Shown here in pieces: positions 34,058-44,493 of a stretch of 64,000 bases of DNA. Position numbers and translations under genes: made by a program. The notes beneath the pieces were generated by a model that made no database searches, had not been told where the DNA came from, and was given only the letters and a program-made list of their open reading frames with translations. The stretch covers positions 2,480,001 to 2,544,000 of the forward strand of contig NZ_CP029191.1 of the NCBI RefSeq assembly GCF_008642335.1, in the 5' to 3' direction. Each line of letters opens with the position of its first letter. Positions within the stretch are counted from its first letter, which is position 1. Origin of the DNA: Streptomyces venezuelae. Lineage in GTDB: Bacteria > Actinomycetota > Actinomycetes > Streptomycetales > Streptomycetaceae.

Positions 34058-35293
34058 GTGGCTCACGTACTCGTCGTCGGCGCTGGAATCGCGGGGGACA
34101 CACTCGCGCTGCTCATGGAGAGGGACGGCTGGACGGTCACCGTCGCGGAGATCGCGCCCGCCCTGCGCGCCGGCGGCCAGACCGTCGACCTGCGCGGCGA
34201 CAGCCGGGAAGTCCTGGACCGCGCCGGGCTGCTCGGGCAGGCGCTGGAGTGCCTGGTGCCGCAGCGCGGCGCGGCCTGGATCGACGCGCGGGGGCGGCGG
34301 CTCGCCGAGATGCCGGTGGAGGCGTTCGACGGGCGCGGATACGTGTCGCGTGAGGAGCTGCTGCGCACGGACCTCGCCCGGATCATCCACGAGGCGACCG
34401 GGCCGGGCGTGACGCACCGGTTCGGCGAGACCGTGGAGGCGCTGGAGGACACCGGGACCGGAGTGCTCGCCCGTTTCCGCAGCGGCGCCGAGGAGACGTT
34501 CGACCTGGTGGTCGGCGCCGACGGAGCGCACTCACGGGTCCGAGCGCTGCGGTTCGGCCCCGAGGAGGACTACCGCAGGCCCCTCGGCCTGGCCCACGCC
34601 TGGTTCACCCTCGTCGAAGGGCCCGGGACGCCGCACCTCGACGGCTGGTTCCTGACGCACAACGCACCCGGCCGCCGAGGCGTCGAGGCCCGCCCCGGCC
34701 ACCCCGGGCAGCAGGAGGTGGGCCTGACCTTCGCCGCCGACACGCTGCCCCCGCGGCACGACCGCGAGGCCCAGTTCGCCCTGCTTGAGCGGACGTTCGC
34801 CGGTGTCGGCTGGCGCGCCGCCGAATTCCTGGCCGCGGCCCGGCAGGCCGACGACTTCGCCCTGGACACCTTCGACCAGGTGCACGTGGAGTGCTGGAGC
34901 ACCGGCCGGGTCGTCCTGCTCGGCGACAGCGCCTGGTGCGCGAGCCCGCTCAGTGGCCTCGGCACCGCACTCGCCCTGCGCGGCGCCGCCGAGCTGGCGG
35001 CCGCGCTGCGCGCCGCGGGCGCCCCCGGCGACACCTCGCGGACGCCCGCCGCGCTGACCGCCTTCGAGCGGACGATGCGGCCCCGCACCGCGTCGGCGCA
35101 GCAGCTCCCGCCCGGCCGGGTCGCGTCCATGGCGCCCAAGTCGGCGCTGGGCATCCGGGTCAACGCGCTGGCGATGCGCGCGCTCCAGTCGAGGGCCGCG
35201 CGCCCACTCGTCCGCAAGGCCCTCGCCGGCTCCGAGCACGGCCGCACCGGCACCCCCGCGGGAGAGCCCCGGACGAGCCCGGCTCGCATCTGA
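34058..35293 (+). CDS. FAD-dependent monooxygenase/oxidoreductase
   Basis: 411 residues from the GTG at 34058 preceded by GGAGGA. FAD motif HVLVVGAGIAGDTLALLMERDG, central VGADGAHSRVRALRFG (DG motif), and VVLLGDSAWCASPLSGLGTALALRGAAELAAAL (GD motif): the signature of the PHBH/TetX-like flavoprotein group. Such enzymes hydroxylate aromatic or polycyclic compounds. Substrate unknown. Likely controlled by the divergent TetR gene. Confidence 0.9.
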   Translation: MAHVLVVGAGIAGDTLALLMERDGWTVTVAEIAPALRAGGQTVDLRGDSREVLDRAGLLGQALECLVPQRGAAWIDARGRRLAEMPVEAFDGRGYVSREELLRTDLARIIHEATGPGVTHRFGETVEALEDTGTGVLARFRSGAEETFDLVVGADGAHSRVRALRFGPEEDYRRPLGLAHAWFTLVEGPGTPHLDGWFLTHNAPGRRGVEARPGHPGQQEVGLTFAADTLPPRHDREAQFALLERTFAGVGWRAAEFLAAARQADDFALDTFDQVHVECWSTGRVVLLGDSAWCASPLSGLGTALALRGAAELAAALRAAGAPGDTSRTPAALTAFERTMRPRTASAQQLPPGRVASMAPKSALGIRVNALAMRALQSRAARPLVRKALAGSEHGRTGTPAGEPRTSPARI

Positions 35294-35342
35294 GGCCGGC
35301 GCGGGCACGCCCCTCGCGCCCGCTCGCCCTCATGCCCTCATG

Positions 35343-35981
35343 TCAGTCCCTGCGCATCAGCAGATGCCCCCGCCGGAACCGCTCGCCCTCCCCCGGCTCC
35401 CGCAGCATGCGGCCCAGTTCCGTGAACCCTGCCCGGCGCGCGAGTGCCGCGAGTTCGTCGGTCGGCCAGCGGTACGCCGTCGTCACCTTGTGGTCGAACG
35501 GGGTGACCGGAGCACCTTCCGCCTCGAAGAAGGCCAGCAGGAGGTGGCCGCCGGGGCTCAGGGCGCGGTGGAACTCCGCGAAGTACGGCGGTAGTTCCGG
35601 GGGCGGGGTGTGGATCAGGGAGTACCAGGACACGATGCCCCGCAGCTCTTCGCCGGGCAGGTCCAGGGCCTGCGCCGAGCCGACCTCGAAGCGGATGTCC
35701 GGGTACGCCTCGCGCGCCAGGTCGATCATCGCCGGGGAGACGTCGACGCCGAACGCGTCCAGGCCCAGGTCCCGGAGGAGCGCCGTCACGGGGCCGGGGC
35801 CGCAGCCGAACTCCGCGACGGCTCCCCCGCCTTCGGCCCGCACCTTTCCGGCGAACGCGGCGATCCACGCGTGGTCCAGCGAGGGGGCCCGCAGGTCGTC
35901 GCGGGGCAGGTCCGCGTACACGGTGGCGATGGCGTCGTAGGCGTCCGCGGTCTCACTGAGATAGCTGGAAGTTTCAGTCAC
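35343..35981 (-). CDS. Class I SAM-dependent methyltransferase
   Basis: 212 residues. SAM-binding motif I VAEFGCGPGPVTALLRDLG, then GVDVSPAMIDLAREAYPDIRFEVGSAQALDLP and SWYSLIHTPPPELPPYFAEFHRALSPGGHLLLAFF. Resembles methyltransferase_25/11 proteins. The acceptor is unknown. It appears to be a single gene. Confidence 0.88.
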   Translation of the reverse strand: MTETSSYLSETADAYDAIATVYADLPRDDLRAPSLDHAWIAAFAGKVRAEGGGAVAEFGCGPGPVTALLRDLGLDAFGVDVSPAMIDLAREAYPDIRFEVGSAQALDLPGEELRGIVSWYSLIHTPPPELPPYFAEFHRALSPGGHLLLAFFEAEGAPVTPFDHKVTTAYRWPTDELAALARRAGFTELGRMLREPGEGERFRRGHLLMRRD

Positions 35982-36016
35982 AGGCGGACCCTAGGGCCCG
36001 CCTGTGACAACCATGC

Positions 36017-36454
36017 CTACAGGCCCTCCTCCGTCGGCCTGTGCTCCACGTACTCGATCACCGTGCCGTCCCGGTGGCGCGCCGTGAAGCCCGAGCCCGT
36101 CGGGACTTTGATCAAGGGGTCAGTGATCTCCGCGCCCTCAGCCGCCAGGCGCGTCAGGTACGCCTGCGCCGAGTCCACCAGCAGCGTGCCGTGCGTCGCG
36201 CGGAACGGCGCCAGTGTCTCCTCCGTGCCCTCGATCAGGAGGAACGCGCCGACCACCGCCAGGTTCAGCCCCTTCTCCGGGTACGCGAACCACATGTCCC
36301 GTTCCGTGCCGAGCAAGCGCTCGTAGGACGACGCCAGCGAGTCCAGCGTGCCGGGCGGTGTGTAGACGCGGATGAAGGGGCGGGGTTCGGACAGGTTCGC
36401 GGAGTCGTTGCGGCGGCGCCACATCGTCGGGGTCTCAGTCGGAGTCTCAGTCAT
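36017..36454 (-). CDS. VOC (glyoxalase/bleomycin resistance-like) family protein
   Basis: 145 residues from the ATG at 36454. The fold is seen in RPFIRVYTPPGTLDSLASSYERLLG, WFAYPEKGLNLAVVGAFLLIEG and FTARHRDGTVIEYVEH. The N-terminal 20 residues are Thr/Pro/Arg-rich and may be a tail. It may bind or modify a small molecule. It is divergent from an XRE-type regulator. Confidence 0.78.
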   Translation of the reverse strand: MTETPTETPTMWRRRNDSANLSEPRPFIRVYTPPGTLDSLASSYERLLGTERDMWFAYPEKGLNLAVVGAFLLIEGTEETLAPFRATHGTLLVDSAQAYLTRLAAEGAEITDPLIKVPTGSGFTARHRDGTVIEYVEHRPTEEGL

Positions 36455-36532
36455 GGCTTCAGCCTCGCCGTCCCCCAGGGGCCTGCCCAGCCAGGCGTTC
36501 ATGGGGGTGACTCCAGGTCATACGCTGGGGTC

Positions 36533-37354
36533 ATGGCGTCCACTACGGCAACCTCCGCGCTGCGGTCCGGACTCGGCGGGTTCCTGCGCGCCCATCGCGA
36601 GCGCCTCTCCCCCGCCGACGTGGGGCTGCCCGGCACGACCCGGCGGCGCACGTCGGGGCTGCGCCGCGAAGAGGTCGCCGCGCTCTCGGGCGTCTCCGTG
36701 GCCTGGTACACGTGGCTGGAGCAAGGGCGCGTGGACACCTCCCGCCAGGTGCTCGACGCCGTCGCCCGCGCCCTGCGTCTCGACGACGCCTCCCATCGGC
36801 ATGCCCTCGCCCTGGCCGGGTTCGCCCCCGGCGCGACGGCGGCTCCTGTTCCGGCAGCAGTCGAGCCCGGCCTCCGCTCCATGATCGACAATTGGGCCGA
36901 CAGTCCGGCGGCGGTGCTCGGGCCCGCCCTCGACCTGCTCGCCTGGAACCGTGCCTACGTCGACGTATGGCCCGATCCCGCCGACGTCGCCGAAGAGCGG
37001 CGCAATCTGCTGCTCCTGCTGGTCGAGGACGACCGGCACCGGCGCGTGCTGCCCGACTGGGAGCCCGTCGCCGTCGACCTGTACCGGCACCTGCGCACCC
37101 GCGCCGACCGCCGCCCCGAGGACGGGGGCTTCCGTCGCCTCACCGGCCGACTGCGGTCCACCCGGACCGACTTGGACGCCTGGTGGGCCTGCCGTTCGAT
37201 CGGGGACTTCACCTCGCGGACGGTGGAGATCGCGTCACGGAGGGACGGCACGCTCCACCCGTACGGCATGACCCTGCTGCTCACCCCGCAGCCGCAGGAC
37301 ACCGCGATCCTCGTGATGACCCCTCAGGACGCACGGAAGCCCCCGGTTCCGTGA
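36533..37354 (+). CDS. XRE-type helix-turn-helix regulator with MmyB-like ligand domain
   Basis: 273 residues. N-terminal HTH: LGGFLRAHRERLSPADVGLPGTTRRRTSGLRREEVAALSGVSVAWYTWLEQGRVDTSRQVLDAVARALRL, the pattern of the large MmyB group. The C-terminal domain (LAWNRAYVDVWPD ... DAWWACRSIGDFTSRTVEI) fits the MmyB ligand-binding domain. Its end lies within a terminator hairpin. Confidence 0.92.
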   Translation: MASTTATSALRSGLGGFLRAHRERLSPADVGLPGTTRRRTSGLRREEVAALSGVSVAWYTWLEQGRVDTSRQVLDAVARALRLDDASHRHALALAGFAPGATAAPVPAAVEPGLRSMIDNWADSPAAVLGPALDLLAWNRAYVDVWPDPADVAEERRNLLLLLVEDDRHRRVLPDWEPVAVDLYRHLRTRADRRPEDGGFRRLTGRLRSTRTDLDAWWACRSIGDFTSRTVEIASRRDGTLHPYGMTLLLTPQPQDTAILVMTPQDARKPPVP

Positions 37355-37373
37355 TCCGGCACCGGGGGCTTCC
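37335..37373. terminator. Terminator overlapping the end of the XRE gene
   Basis: GGAAGCCCCCGGTTCCG pairs with CGGCACCGGGGGCTTCC with one mismatch and a 5-nt loop. The stop codon (37352-37354) lies in the loop. It probably serves both this gene and convergent glyS. Confidence 0.7.
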
Positions 37374-37397
37374 CGCACAGTCACTCGGGCCGAGGCG

Positions 37398-38780
<1,383 letters not shown>

Positions 38781-38929
38781 GGTGCTCTCTTCATTACGAC
38801 GGCGGACGAAGCAAGTGCTGCGGGAGCAACGGCTTCGGGAGCGAATGCTTCAGGTTACCGGCGGCCTTACCCCCCTAATCAAATCGGTTCCCCGTACCCG
38901 TCCCCGCGCACTCCCCCGCAGGGGCCTTG

Positions 38930-38967
38930 TTGACAATCGTTTCCACATTTGTTGAAAATGAGTGTCA
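38930..38967 (+). promoter_or_regulatory. znuA promoter with Zur box
   Basis: -35 TTGACA (38930-38935) and a weak -10 GAAAAT (38954-38959) 18 bp apart. A TGAAAATGAGTGTCA dyad (38953-38967) matches 13 of 15 bases of the actinobacterial Zur box TGAAAATGATTTTCA. The box covers the -10 region and touches the ATG at 38967, so zinc-loaded Zur would block transcription. The predicted start point nearly coincides with that ATG. Confidence 0.7.
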
Positions 38968-39938
38968 TGAACGTACGACGCCTGATACCCACCGCCGCCC
39001 TTGCCTCCGCCACGGTCCTCGGCCTCACCGCCCTGACCGCCTGCTCCACCTCCGCCGCGGACGACAAGGACGGCAAGCTGGACGTCGTGGCGTCGTTCTA
39101 CCCCATGCAGTACCTGGCGGAGCAGATCGGCGGCGACCACGTCTCCGTCACCACGCTCACCGAGCCGGGCCAGGAGCCGCACGACCTCGACGTCTCCGCC
39201 CGGCAGCGCGGTGAGCTGGAGGATTCCGACGTCGCCCTCTACCTCAAGGGCCTGCAGCCCGCCGTCGACGACGCCATCGACCAGTCCGGCATCAAGACCA
39301 AGGTCGACGCCGCATCGCTGACCAGCATGGAGAAGCACGGCAACGAGGTCGGCGGGCACGCCGATGAGCACGAGGAAGAGGGCCACGAGGGCCACGGCCA
39401 CGGGCACTCCCACGAAGGCGCCGACCCCCACATCTGGCTCGACCCCGTGAAGTACGCCGAGGTCGCCGAGGGCGTCGGCAAGGCCCTGGAGAAGGCCGAC
39501 CCGGACCACGCGAAGACGTACGAGAAGAACACCGCGGCCCTGGTGAAGAAGCTCGGTGGCCTGAACAAGTCGTTCGAGGACGGCCTGAAGAACACCGACT
39601 CCAAGGTCTTCATCACCACCCACGCCGCCTTCGGCTACCTCGCCGAGCGCTACGGCCTCACCGAGGAGGCCATCAGCGGGCTCGACCCCGAGGGCGAGCC
39701 GAGCGCGAAGCGCGTCAAGGACCTCCAGAAGATGGCGAAGGCCGACGGCGTCACCACCGTCTTCTACGAGACCCTCGTCAGCGACAGGACGGCGAAGACC
39801 CTCGCCGAGGACACGGGCCTGAAGACGGACGTGCTCGACCCCATCGAGGGCATCACCGACGACTCCAAGGGCAAGGACTACGTCCAGGTCATGGAGTCCA
39901 ACCTCAAGGCCCTGCGGAAGGCCCTGGGCGCCAAGTGA
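38967..39938 (+). CDS. znuA: Zinc ABC transporter substrate-binding lipoprotein
   Basis: 323 residues from the ATG at 38967, with an alternative ATG at 38958. A lipoprotein signal peptide ends in LTAC. Cluster A-I binding-protein motifs: SFYPMQYLAEQIGGDHVSV, EPHDLDVSARQ, and a His/Glu-rich metal loop (about residues 125-145) before ADPHIWLDPVKYAEV. FITTHAAFGYLAERYGL and FYETLVSDRTAKTLAEDTG complete the fold. It captures Zn(II) at the cell surface. It starts the znuACB-zur unit and carries a Zur box at its promoter. Confidence 0.94.
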   Translation: MNVRRLIPTAALASATVLGLTALTACSTSAADDKDGKLDVVASFYPMQYLAEQIGGDHVSVTTLTEPGQEPHDLDVSARQRGELEDSDVALYLKGLQPAVDDAIDQSGIKTKVDAASLTSMEKHGNEVGGHADEHEEEGHEGHGHGHSHEGADPHIWLDPVKYAEVAEGVGKALEKADPDHAKTYEKNTAALVKKLGGLNKSFEDGLKNTDSKVFITTHAAFGYLAERYGLTEEAISGLDPEGEPSAKRVKDLQKMAKADGVTTVFYETLVSDRTAKTLAEDTGLKTDVLDPIEGITDDSKGKDYVQVMESNLKALRKALGAK

Positions 39939-39970
39939 CCACCACCCCCGGGGCTACGGAGGCACGAGCC

Positions 39971-40753
39971 ATGAGCAACCACGACGACACCCGCGAAGCC
40001 GTCATATCCCTGCGCAAGGTGACGGCCGAGCTCGGCTCGCGCCCCGTGCTGCGCGGCATCGACCTCACCGTCGGCCGCGGCGAGGTCGTCGCCCTCCTCG
40101 GCGCCAACGGCTCCGGCAAGTCCACGGCCGTCCGCACGGTCATAGGGCAGGTCCCCGTCACCGGCGGCGACGTCGAGATCTTCGGCACCCCGCGCCGGCG
40201 CTTCCGCGACTGGGCCCGCGTCGGGTACGTACCGCAGCGCACCACCGCCGCGGGCGGCGTCCCCGCCACGATCAACGAGGTCGTCACCTCCGGGCGGCTC
40301 TCCCGTGCCCGCCTCGGGATCCTGCGCAAGGCCGACCGCGAGGCCGTCGCCCGCGCCATCGACCTCGTGGGGCTCTCCGACCGCACCAAGGACTCCGTCA
40401 ACGCCCTCTCCGGCGGCCAGCACCAGCGGGTCCTCATCGCCCGCGCGCTGGCCTCCGAGCCGGAGCTGCTGATCATGGACGAGCCGATGGCGGGCGTCGA
40501 CCTGGCCAGCCAGGAGGTCCTCGCCTCCACCCTGCGCCGGCAGGTCGCGGGCGGCGCCTCCGTCCTGCTCGTCCTGCACGAGCTCGGCCCCCTGGAACCC
40601 CTCATCGACCGTGCCGTGGTCCTGCGCGACGGCTGCGTCCTGCACGACGGCCCGCCGCCGCGCGCGGTCGGCCAGCACGCGCTGCCCGGCCACGACCACG
40701 TCCACCCGCACACCGCCGACGCGGAGCCGGTCCGTACCGGCCTGCTCACCTGA
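39971..40753 (+). CDS. znuC: Zinc ABC transporter ATP-binding protein
   Basis: 260 residues from the ATG at 39971, which has a GGAGG site 8 bp upstream. A GTG at 39935 overlapping the znuA stop is possible. Walker A GANGSGKST, signature LSGGQHQRV, Walker B LLIMDEPMAGVD and the switch His in LVLHELG are all seen. It energises zinc uptake with ZnuB. Confidence 0.94.
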   Translation: MSNHDDTREAVISLRKVTAELGSRPVLRGIDLTVGRGEVVALLGANGSGKSTAVRTVIGQVPVTGGDVEIFGTPRRRFRDWARVGYVPQRTTAAGGVPATINEVVTSGRLSRARLGILRKADREAVARAIDLVGLSDRTKDSVNALSGGQHQRVLIARALASEPELLIMDEPMAGVDLASQEVLASTLRRQVAGGASVLLVLHELGPLEPLIDRAVVLRDGCVLHDGPPPRAVGQHALPGHDHVHPHTADAEPVRTGLLT

Positions 40754-40774
40754 GCCCGGACGCGAGAGTCAGTC

Positions 40775-41665
40775 ATGGAACTCCTCAACTACGCCTTCAT
40801 GCAGCGGGCGCTGCTCGCCGCCGTCCTGGTCGGCATCACCGCGCCCGCCGTCGGCATCTACCTCGTCCAGCGCCGCCAGGCCCTCATGGGCGACGGCATC
40901 GGCCATGTCGCGATGACCGGCGTCGGCCTCGGCTTCCTCCTCTCGACCTCCCCCGTGTGGATGGCGACGGCGGTCGCGATCGTCGGCGCCGTCGTGATGG
41001 AGCTGATCCGCTGGTACGGCAAGACGCGCGGCGACATCGCCCTCGCGATGCTGTTCTACGGCGGCATGGCGGGCGGCGTCATGTTCATCAACCTCGCCCC
41101 CGGCGGCTCGAACGCGAACCTCCAGTCGTATCTCTTCGGCTCGCTCTCGACGGTCTCCGAGGAGGACGTCTCGGCGATCTGCCTGCTCGCCGCGTTTGTG
41201 GTCCTCGTCACGGTCGGGCTGCGCCGCCAGCTGTTCGCGGTCAGCCAGGACGAGGAGTTCGCGCGCGTCACCGGCCTGCCGGTCCGCGCCCTCAACCTCC
41301 TCACCGCCGTCACGGCCGCGGTCACGGTCACCGTCGCCATGCGCGTCGTCGGCCTGCTCCTCGTCTCCGCGCTCATGGTGGTGCCGGTGGCGGCCGCCCA
41401 GCAGCTCACCCGCAGCTTCGCGGCGACGTTCGCGGTCTCGGTGGCGATCGGCATCGCCGTGACGCTGGGCGGAACGGTGACGTCCTACTACCAGGACGTG
41501 CCGCCCGGCGCGACGATCGTGCTCCTGACCATCGGCGTCTTCATCGCCCTCACGGTCCTCGCGACGCCGCTGGCCAGGCGCAGGGCGCGGGCGGCCGCCG
41601 CCGCGGCGGCGGCCGGTGATCCCGCGGAGTGCTCGGTACCGGCCCAGCCGGTGGCCAAGACCTGA
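40775..41665 (+). CDS. znuB: Zinc ABC transporter permease
   Basis: 296 residues with about eight membrane segments. ABC-3 family motifs: YAFMQRALLAAVLVGITAPAVGIYLVQRRQALMGDGIGHVAMTGVGLGF, NLQSYLFGSLSTVSEEDV, and AMRVVGLLLVSALMVVPVAAAQQLTRSF. It starts 21 bp after znuC and forms the membrane channel of the importer. Confidence 0.94.
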   Translation: MELLNYAFMQRALLAAVLVGITAPAVGIYLVQRRQALMGDGIGHVAMTGVGLGFLLSTSPVWMATAVAIVGAVVMELIRWYGKTRGDIALAMLFYGGMAGGVMFINLAPGGSNANLQSYLFGSLSTVSEEDVSAICLLAAFVVLVTVGLRRQLFAVSQDEEFARVTGLPVRALNLLTAVTAAVTVTVAMRVVGLLLVSALMVVPVAAAQQLTRSFAATFAVSVAIGIAVTLGGTVTSYYQDVPPGATIVLLTIGVFIALTVLATPLARRRARAAAAAAAAGDPAECSVPAQPVAKT

Positions 41666-41736
41666 CCCGCGTCCGGGCCGACCTGGCACAATGGCCCGGC
41701 AGGCCCAGACCAGAGCGCAGACGCGAGGAGGCAACC

Positions 41737-42138
41737 GTGGGAGCCCCGGTTCGAGGCAGGTCGACCCGCCAGCGTGCGGCGGTGGCCGCGGCACTCGACG
41801 ACGTGGACGAGTTCCGCAGTGCGCAGGAGCTGCACGACATGCTCAAGCACAAGGGCGACTCGGTCGGTCTGACCACGGTCTACCGCACCCTCCAGTCCCT
41901 GGCCGACGCCGGCGAGGTCGACGCCCTGCGCACGAGCGAGGGCGAGACGGTCTACCGCCGCTGCTCGACCGGCGATCACCACCACCACCTGGTCTGCCGC
42001 GTCTGCGGCAAGGCCGTCGAGGTGGAGGGCCCCGCGGTCGAGAAGTGGGCCGAGGCGATCGCGTCGGAGCACGGCTTCGTGAACGTGGCGCACACGGTGG
42101 AGATCTTCGGGACGTGCCAGGAGTGCGCGAACAAGTAG
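41737..42138 (+). CDS. zur: Zinc uptake regulator, Fur family
   Basis: 133 residues from the GTG at 41737 (GAGGAG site). Fur-type wHTH: STRQRAAVAAALDDVDEFRSAQELHDMLKHKGDSVGLTTVYRTLQSLADAGEVD. Metal sites: DHHHHLVCRVCGKAVEVEG (Cys-X2-Cys) and GTCQECANK (second Cys pair). It represses zinc uptake when zinc is bound. The Zur box at 38953-38967 is its likely site. Last gene of the zinc unit. Confidence 0.95.
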   Translation: MGAPVRGRSTRQRAAVAAALDDVDEFRSAQELHDMLKHKGDSVGLTTVYRTLQSLADAGEVDALRTSEGETVYRRCSTGDHHHHLVCRVCGKAVEVEGPAVEKWAEAIASEHGFVNVAHTVEIFGTCQECANK

Positions 42139-42149
42139 ACGTACGGACG

Positions 42150-42193
42150 AGAAGGGCCCGCGCCATCGGTCAGACGATGGCGCGGGCCCTTCT
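42150..42193. terminator. Strong bidirectional terminator between zur and uppS
   Basis: AGAAGGGCCCGCGCCATCG (42150-42168) is perfectly complementary to 42175-42193 with loop GTCAGA. The 19-bp stem, flanked by A and T on each side, can stop transcription from both directions. Confidence 0.85.
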
Positions 42194-42209
42194 TCGTGTC
42201 CGGTGGGTG

Positions 42210-43031
42210 CTAACTGTTGGCGATCTGCTCCTCGTTGGGGATCGCCCCGCCGAAGCGGCGGTCGCGCGAGGCGTATTCGAGGCAGGCGCGCCACAGGTCA
42301 CGGCGGTCGAAGTCCGGCCACAGGACGTCCTGGAAGACCATCTCGGCGTAGGCGCTCTGCCAGAGGAGGTAGTTGGAGGTGCGCTGCTCGCCGCTCGGGC
42401 GGAGGAAGAGGTCGACGTCCGGCATGTCCGGGTAGTACAGGTACTTCGCGAACGTCTTCTCGTTGATCTTGGACGGGTTGAGCCGGCCCGCCTTCACGTC
42501 CTCGGCGATGGCCAGGGCCGCGTCCGCGATCTCGGCGCGGCCGCCGTAGTTCATGCAGAAGTACAGGGTCAGCTTGTCGTTGTCCTTGGTCTGCTCCTGG
42601 GAGATCTCCAGCTCCCGGGCGACCGACTTCCACAGCTTGGGCATGCGGCCCACCCAGCGCACGCGTACGCCGAGGTCGTCGAGCTGGTCGCGGGTCTTGC
42701 GGATGAAGTCGCGGTTGAAGTTCATCAGGAACTTCACCTCGTCCGGGGACCGCTTCCAGTTCTCGGTGGAGAAGGCGTACAGCGAGATCGCGCCGACGCC
42801 CATCTCGATGCTGCCCTGCAGGACGTCGAGGACGCGCTCGGCGCCGACCTTGTGCCCCTCGGTGCGCGGCAGACCGCGGTCCTTCGCCCACCGTCCGTTG
42901 CCGTCCATGACGATCGCCACGTGCTGCGGGACCAGCTCGCCGGGGATCTTCGGCGGTCGCGCGCCCGAGGGGTGGGGCTCGGGCAGCTGGTACTCGCGGC
43001 GGGACCGTCCGAGGATTCCGCGTCGTGCCAT
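42210..43031 (-). CDS. uppS: Isoprenyl transferase (undecaprenyl pyrophosphate synthase type)
   Basis: 273 residues. [27 protein letters not shown] with catalytic Asp43, [21 protein letters not shown], and [29 protein letters not shown]: the cis-prenyltransferase signature. It builds the polyprenyl carrier for the cell wall. It is 26 bp downstream of recO on the same strand, a common order in Streptomyces. Confidence 0.96.
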   Translation of the reverse strand: MARRGILGRSRREYQLPEPHPSGARPPKIPGELVPQHVAIVMDGNGRWAKDRGLPRTEGHKVGAERVLDVLQGSIEMGVGAISLYAFSTENWKRSPDEVKFLMNFNRDFIRKTRDQLDDLGVRVRWVGRMPKLWKSVARELEISQEQTKDNDKLTLYFCMNYGGRAEIADAALAIAEDVKAGRLNPSKINEKTFAKYLYYPDMPDVDLFLRPSGEQRTSNYLLWQSAYAEMVFQDVLWPDFDRRDLWRACLEYASRDRRFGGAIPNEEQIANS

Positions 43032-43057
43032 GGGGGGTCTCTCTCCTACCTAGCTGT

Positions 43058-43810
43058 TCACGTGCTTTTCTCTACGTAACGCAATGAGCGCAGTCCGCGC
43101 TCCAGGTGCCAGTGCAGATAGGCGGAAACGAGCCCGCTGCCCTCCCTGGCGTGCCGCGCCTCGCACGCGTCCGCCGTCTCCCAGTCGCCGGTGAGCAGCG
43201 CGCCGAGCAGCGCGAGCGTCTCCGCCGACGGGACGACGCTGCCGGGCACCCGGCAGTCGACGCAAATCGATCCGCCGGCGGCGACCGAAAAGAAGCGGTT
43301 GGGGCCCGGCATGCCGCACTTCGCGCAGTCGGTGAAGCTGGGCGCGTAGCCGTTGACGGCGAGGGAACGCAGCAGGAACGCGTCCAGCACGAGGTGGGGC
43401 TCATGCTCCCCCCGCGACAGGACGCGCAGCGCGCCCACCAGCAGCAGATACTGCTGCACGGCGGGCTCTCCCTCATGATCCGTGAACCGCTCGGCGGTCT
43501 CCAGCATGGCCGTTCCGGCGGTGTACCGCGCGTAATCGGTCACGATGCCGCCACCGTAGGGAGCGATGGTCTCACTCTGCGTGCAGAGCGGAAGCCCGCG
43601 CCCGACGAGCTCGCTCCCCCGCGCGAAGAACTGCACGTCGACGTGCGAGAACGGCTCAAGGCGCGCCCCGAACTTCGACTTGGTCCGCCGCACACCGCGC
43701 GCGACGGCGCGTACACGTCCGTGACCGCGGGTGAGCAGGGTGATGATGCGGTCCGCTTCACCGAGCTTCTGGGTGCGCAGCACGATGCCGTCGTCGCGGA
43801 ACAGACTCAT
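43058..43810 (-). CDS. recO: DNA repair protein RecO
   Basis: 250 residues from the ATG at 43810; a start at 43819 is also possible. N-terminal OB fold LFRDDGIVLRTQKLGEADRIITLLTRGHGRVRAVARGVRRTKSKFGARLEPFSHVDV. The C-terminal zinc module has Cys-X2-Cys pairs (CAKCGMPG ... CVDCRVPG). Works with RecF/RecR in loading RecA. Confidence 0.95.
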   Translation of the reverse strand: MSLFRDDGIVLRTQKLGEADRIITLLTRGHGRVRAVARGVRRTKSKFGARLEPFSHVDVQFFARGSELVGRGLPLCTQSETIAPYGGGIVTDYARYTAGTAMLETAERFTDHEGEPAVQQYLLLVGALRVLSRGEHEPHLVLDAFLLRSLAVNGYAPSFTDCAKCGMPGPNRFFSVAAGGSICVDCRVPGSVVPSAETLALLGALLTGDWETADACEARHAREGSGLVSAYLHWHLERGLRSLRYVEKST

Positions 43811-43926
43811 GGGGTCCATTCTCGCGTATGCCGACGGGTCGCCGGGCCCGGGTGCTCATCCGGGGCCGGTTCACCACGTACGCCCGCTCCCCTCACGGGG
43901 GCCCGGAGTCCTGGTACAGCTGACCG

Positions 43927-44157
43927 TCAGGTCACCTCGCCCCTGCTCCTCGCGTTCGCGTACGCCGTCGCCGCGCGCAGGCGTTCCGCGGTCGTCGCGG
44001 TGCGGACCGCCTCCGGGGCGCAGTCCCACTCACGGCCGCCCCCATAGGGGCGCAGCTGGACGTACGGGCCCTCGTGGCCCATCACCCGGCCCACCTGGCC
44101 GCTCCGGGTGTCCACGACGTACGCCCCTACGGGCAGCTCCAGCGGCAGGTCATTCAT
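43927..44157 (-). CDS. Small conserved hypothetical protein
   Basis: 76 residues from the ATG at 44157, overlapping the upstream stop (ATGA). Core: LELPVGAYVVDTRSGQVGRVMGHEGPYVQLRPYGGGREWDCAPEAVRTA, which looks like an SH3-like beta barrel of a Streptomyces family found next to XRE/DUF397 genes. Function unknown. Confidence 0.72.
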   Translation of the reverse strand: MNDLPLELPVGAYVVDTRSGQVGRVMGHEGPYVQLRPYGGGREWDCAPEAVRTATTAERLRAATAYANARSRGEVT

Positions 44158-44378
44158 GGCGCACTCCTCAGCACGGCGGCGAGTCGTGCCGCCGCGTCGA
44201 CCGAACAACCCCCCAATTCGATCCTCGGACACGGGGTTTCCCTCGCGATCGACGAGGGATCCATCCTCAGTGACGGCACGGTAATTCCCACTCGTGCGAG
44301 TGCGGTGCGCAATTCCCTCACGGTATCCTCCGCCTGTTCGATACATGCCACTGCGTGCTGCTTTCCGTCCGCCTTCAC
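44154..44378 (-). CDS. Small conserved hypothetical protein
   Basis: 74 residues from a GTG with an AAGGGGAG site. The first 30 residues form an amphipathic helix (IEQAEDTVRELRTALARVG). The latter half (RIELGGCSVDAAARLAAVL) is also helical. It is coupled to the next small gene by ATGA and divergent from the XRE regulator. Family knowledge: such small genes accompany Streptomyces XRE/DUF397 loci. No function recognised. Confidence 0.68.
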   Translation of the reverse strand: MKADGKQHAVACIEQAEDTVRELRTALARVGITVPSLRMDPSSIARETPCPRIELGGCSVDAAARLAAVLRSAP

Positions 44379-44493
44379 GTGGCTCCCCTTTGCCTTCGGA
44401 TTTCACTCTTCTCGCCCCTACGGTGGCGCACGCGGCCTACACTCGGCAGGAGTCTGACCTCTACAACTGCGAGGCAGCGAAAGGCGGTTGGCC

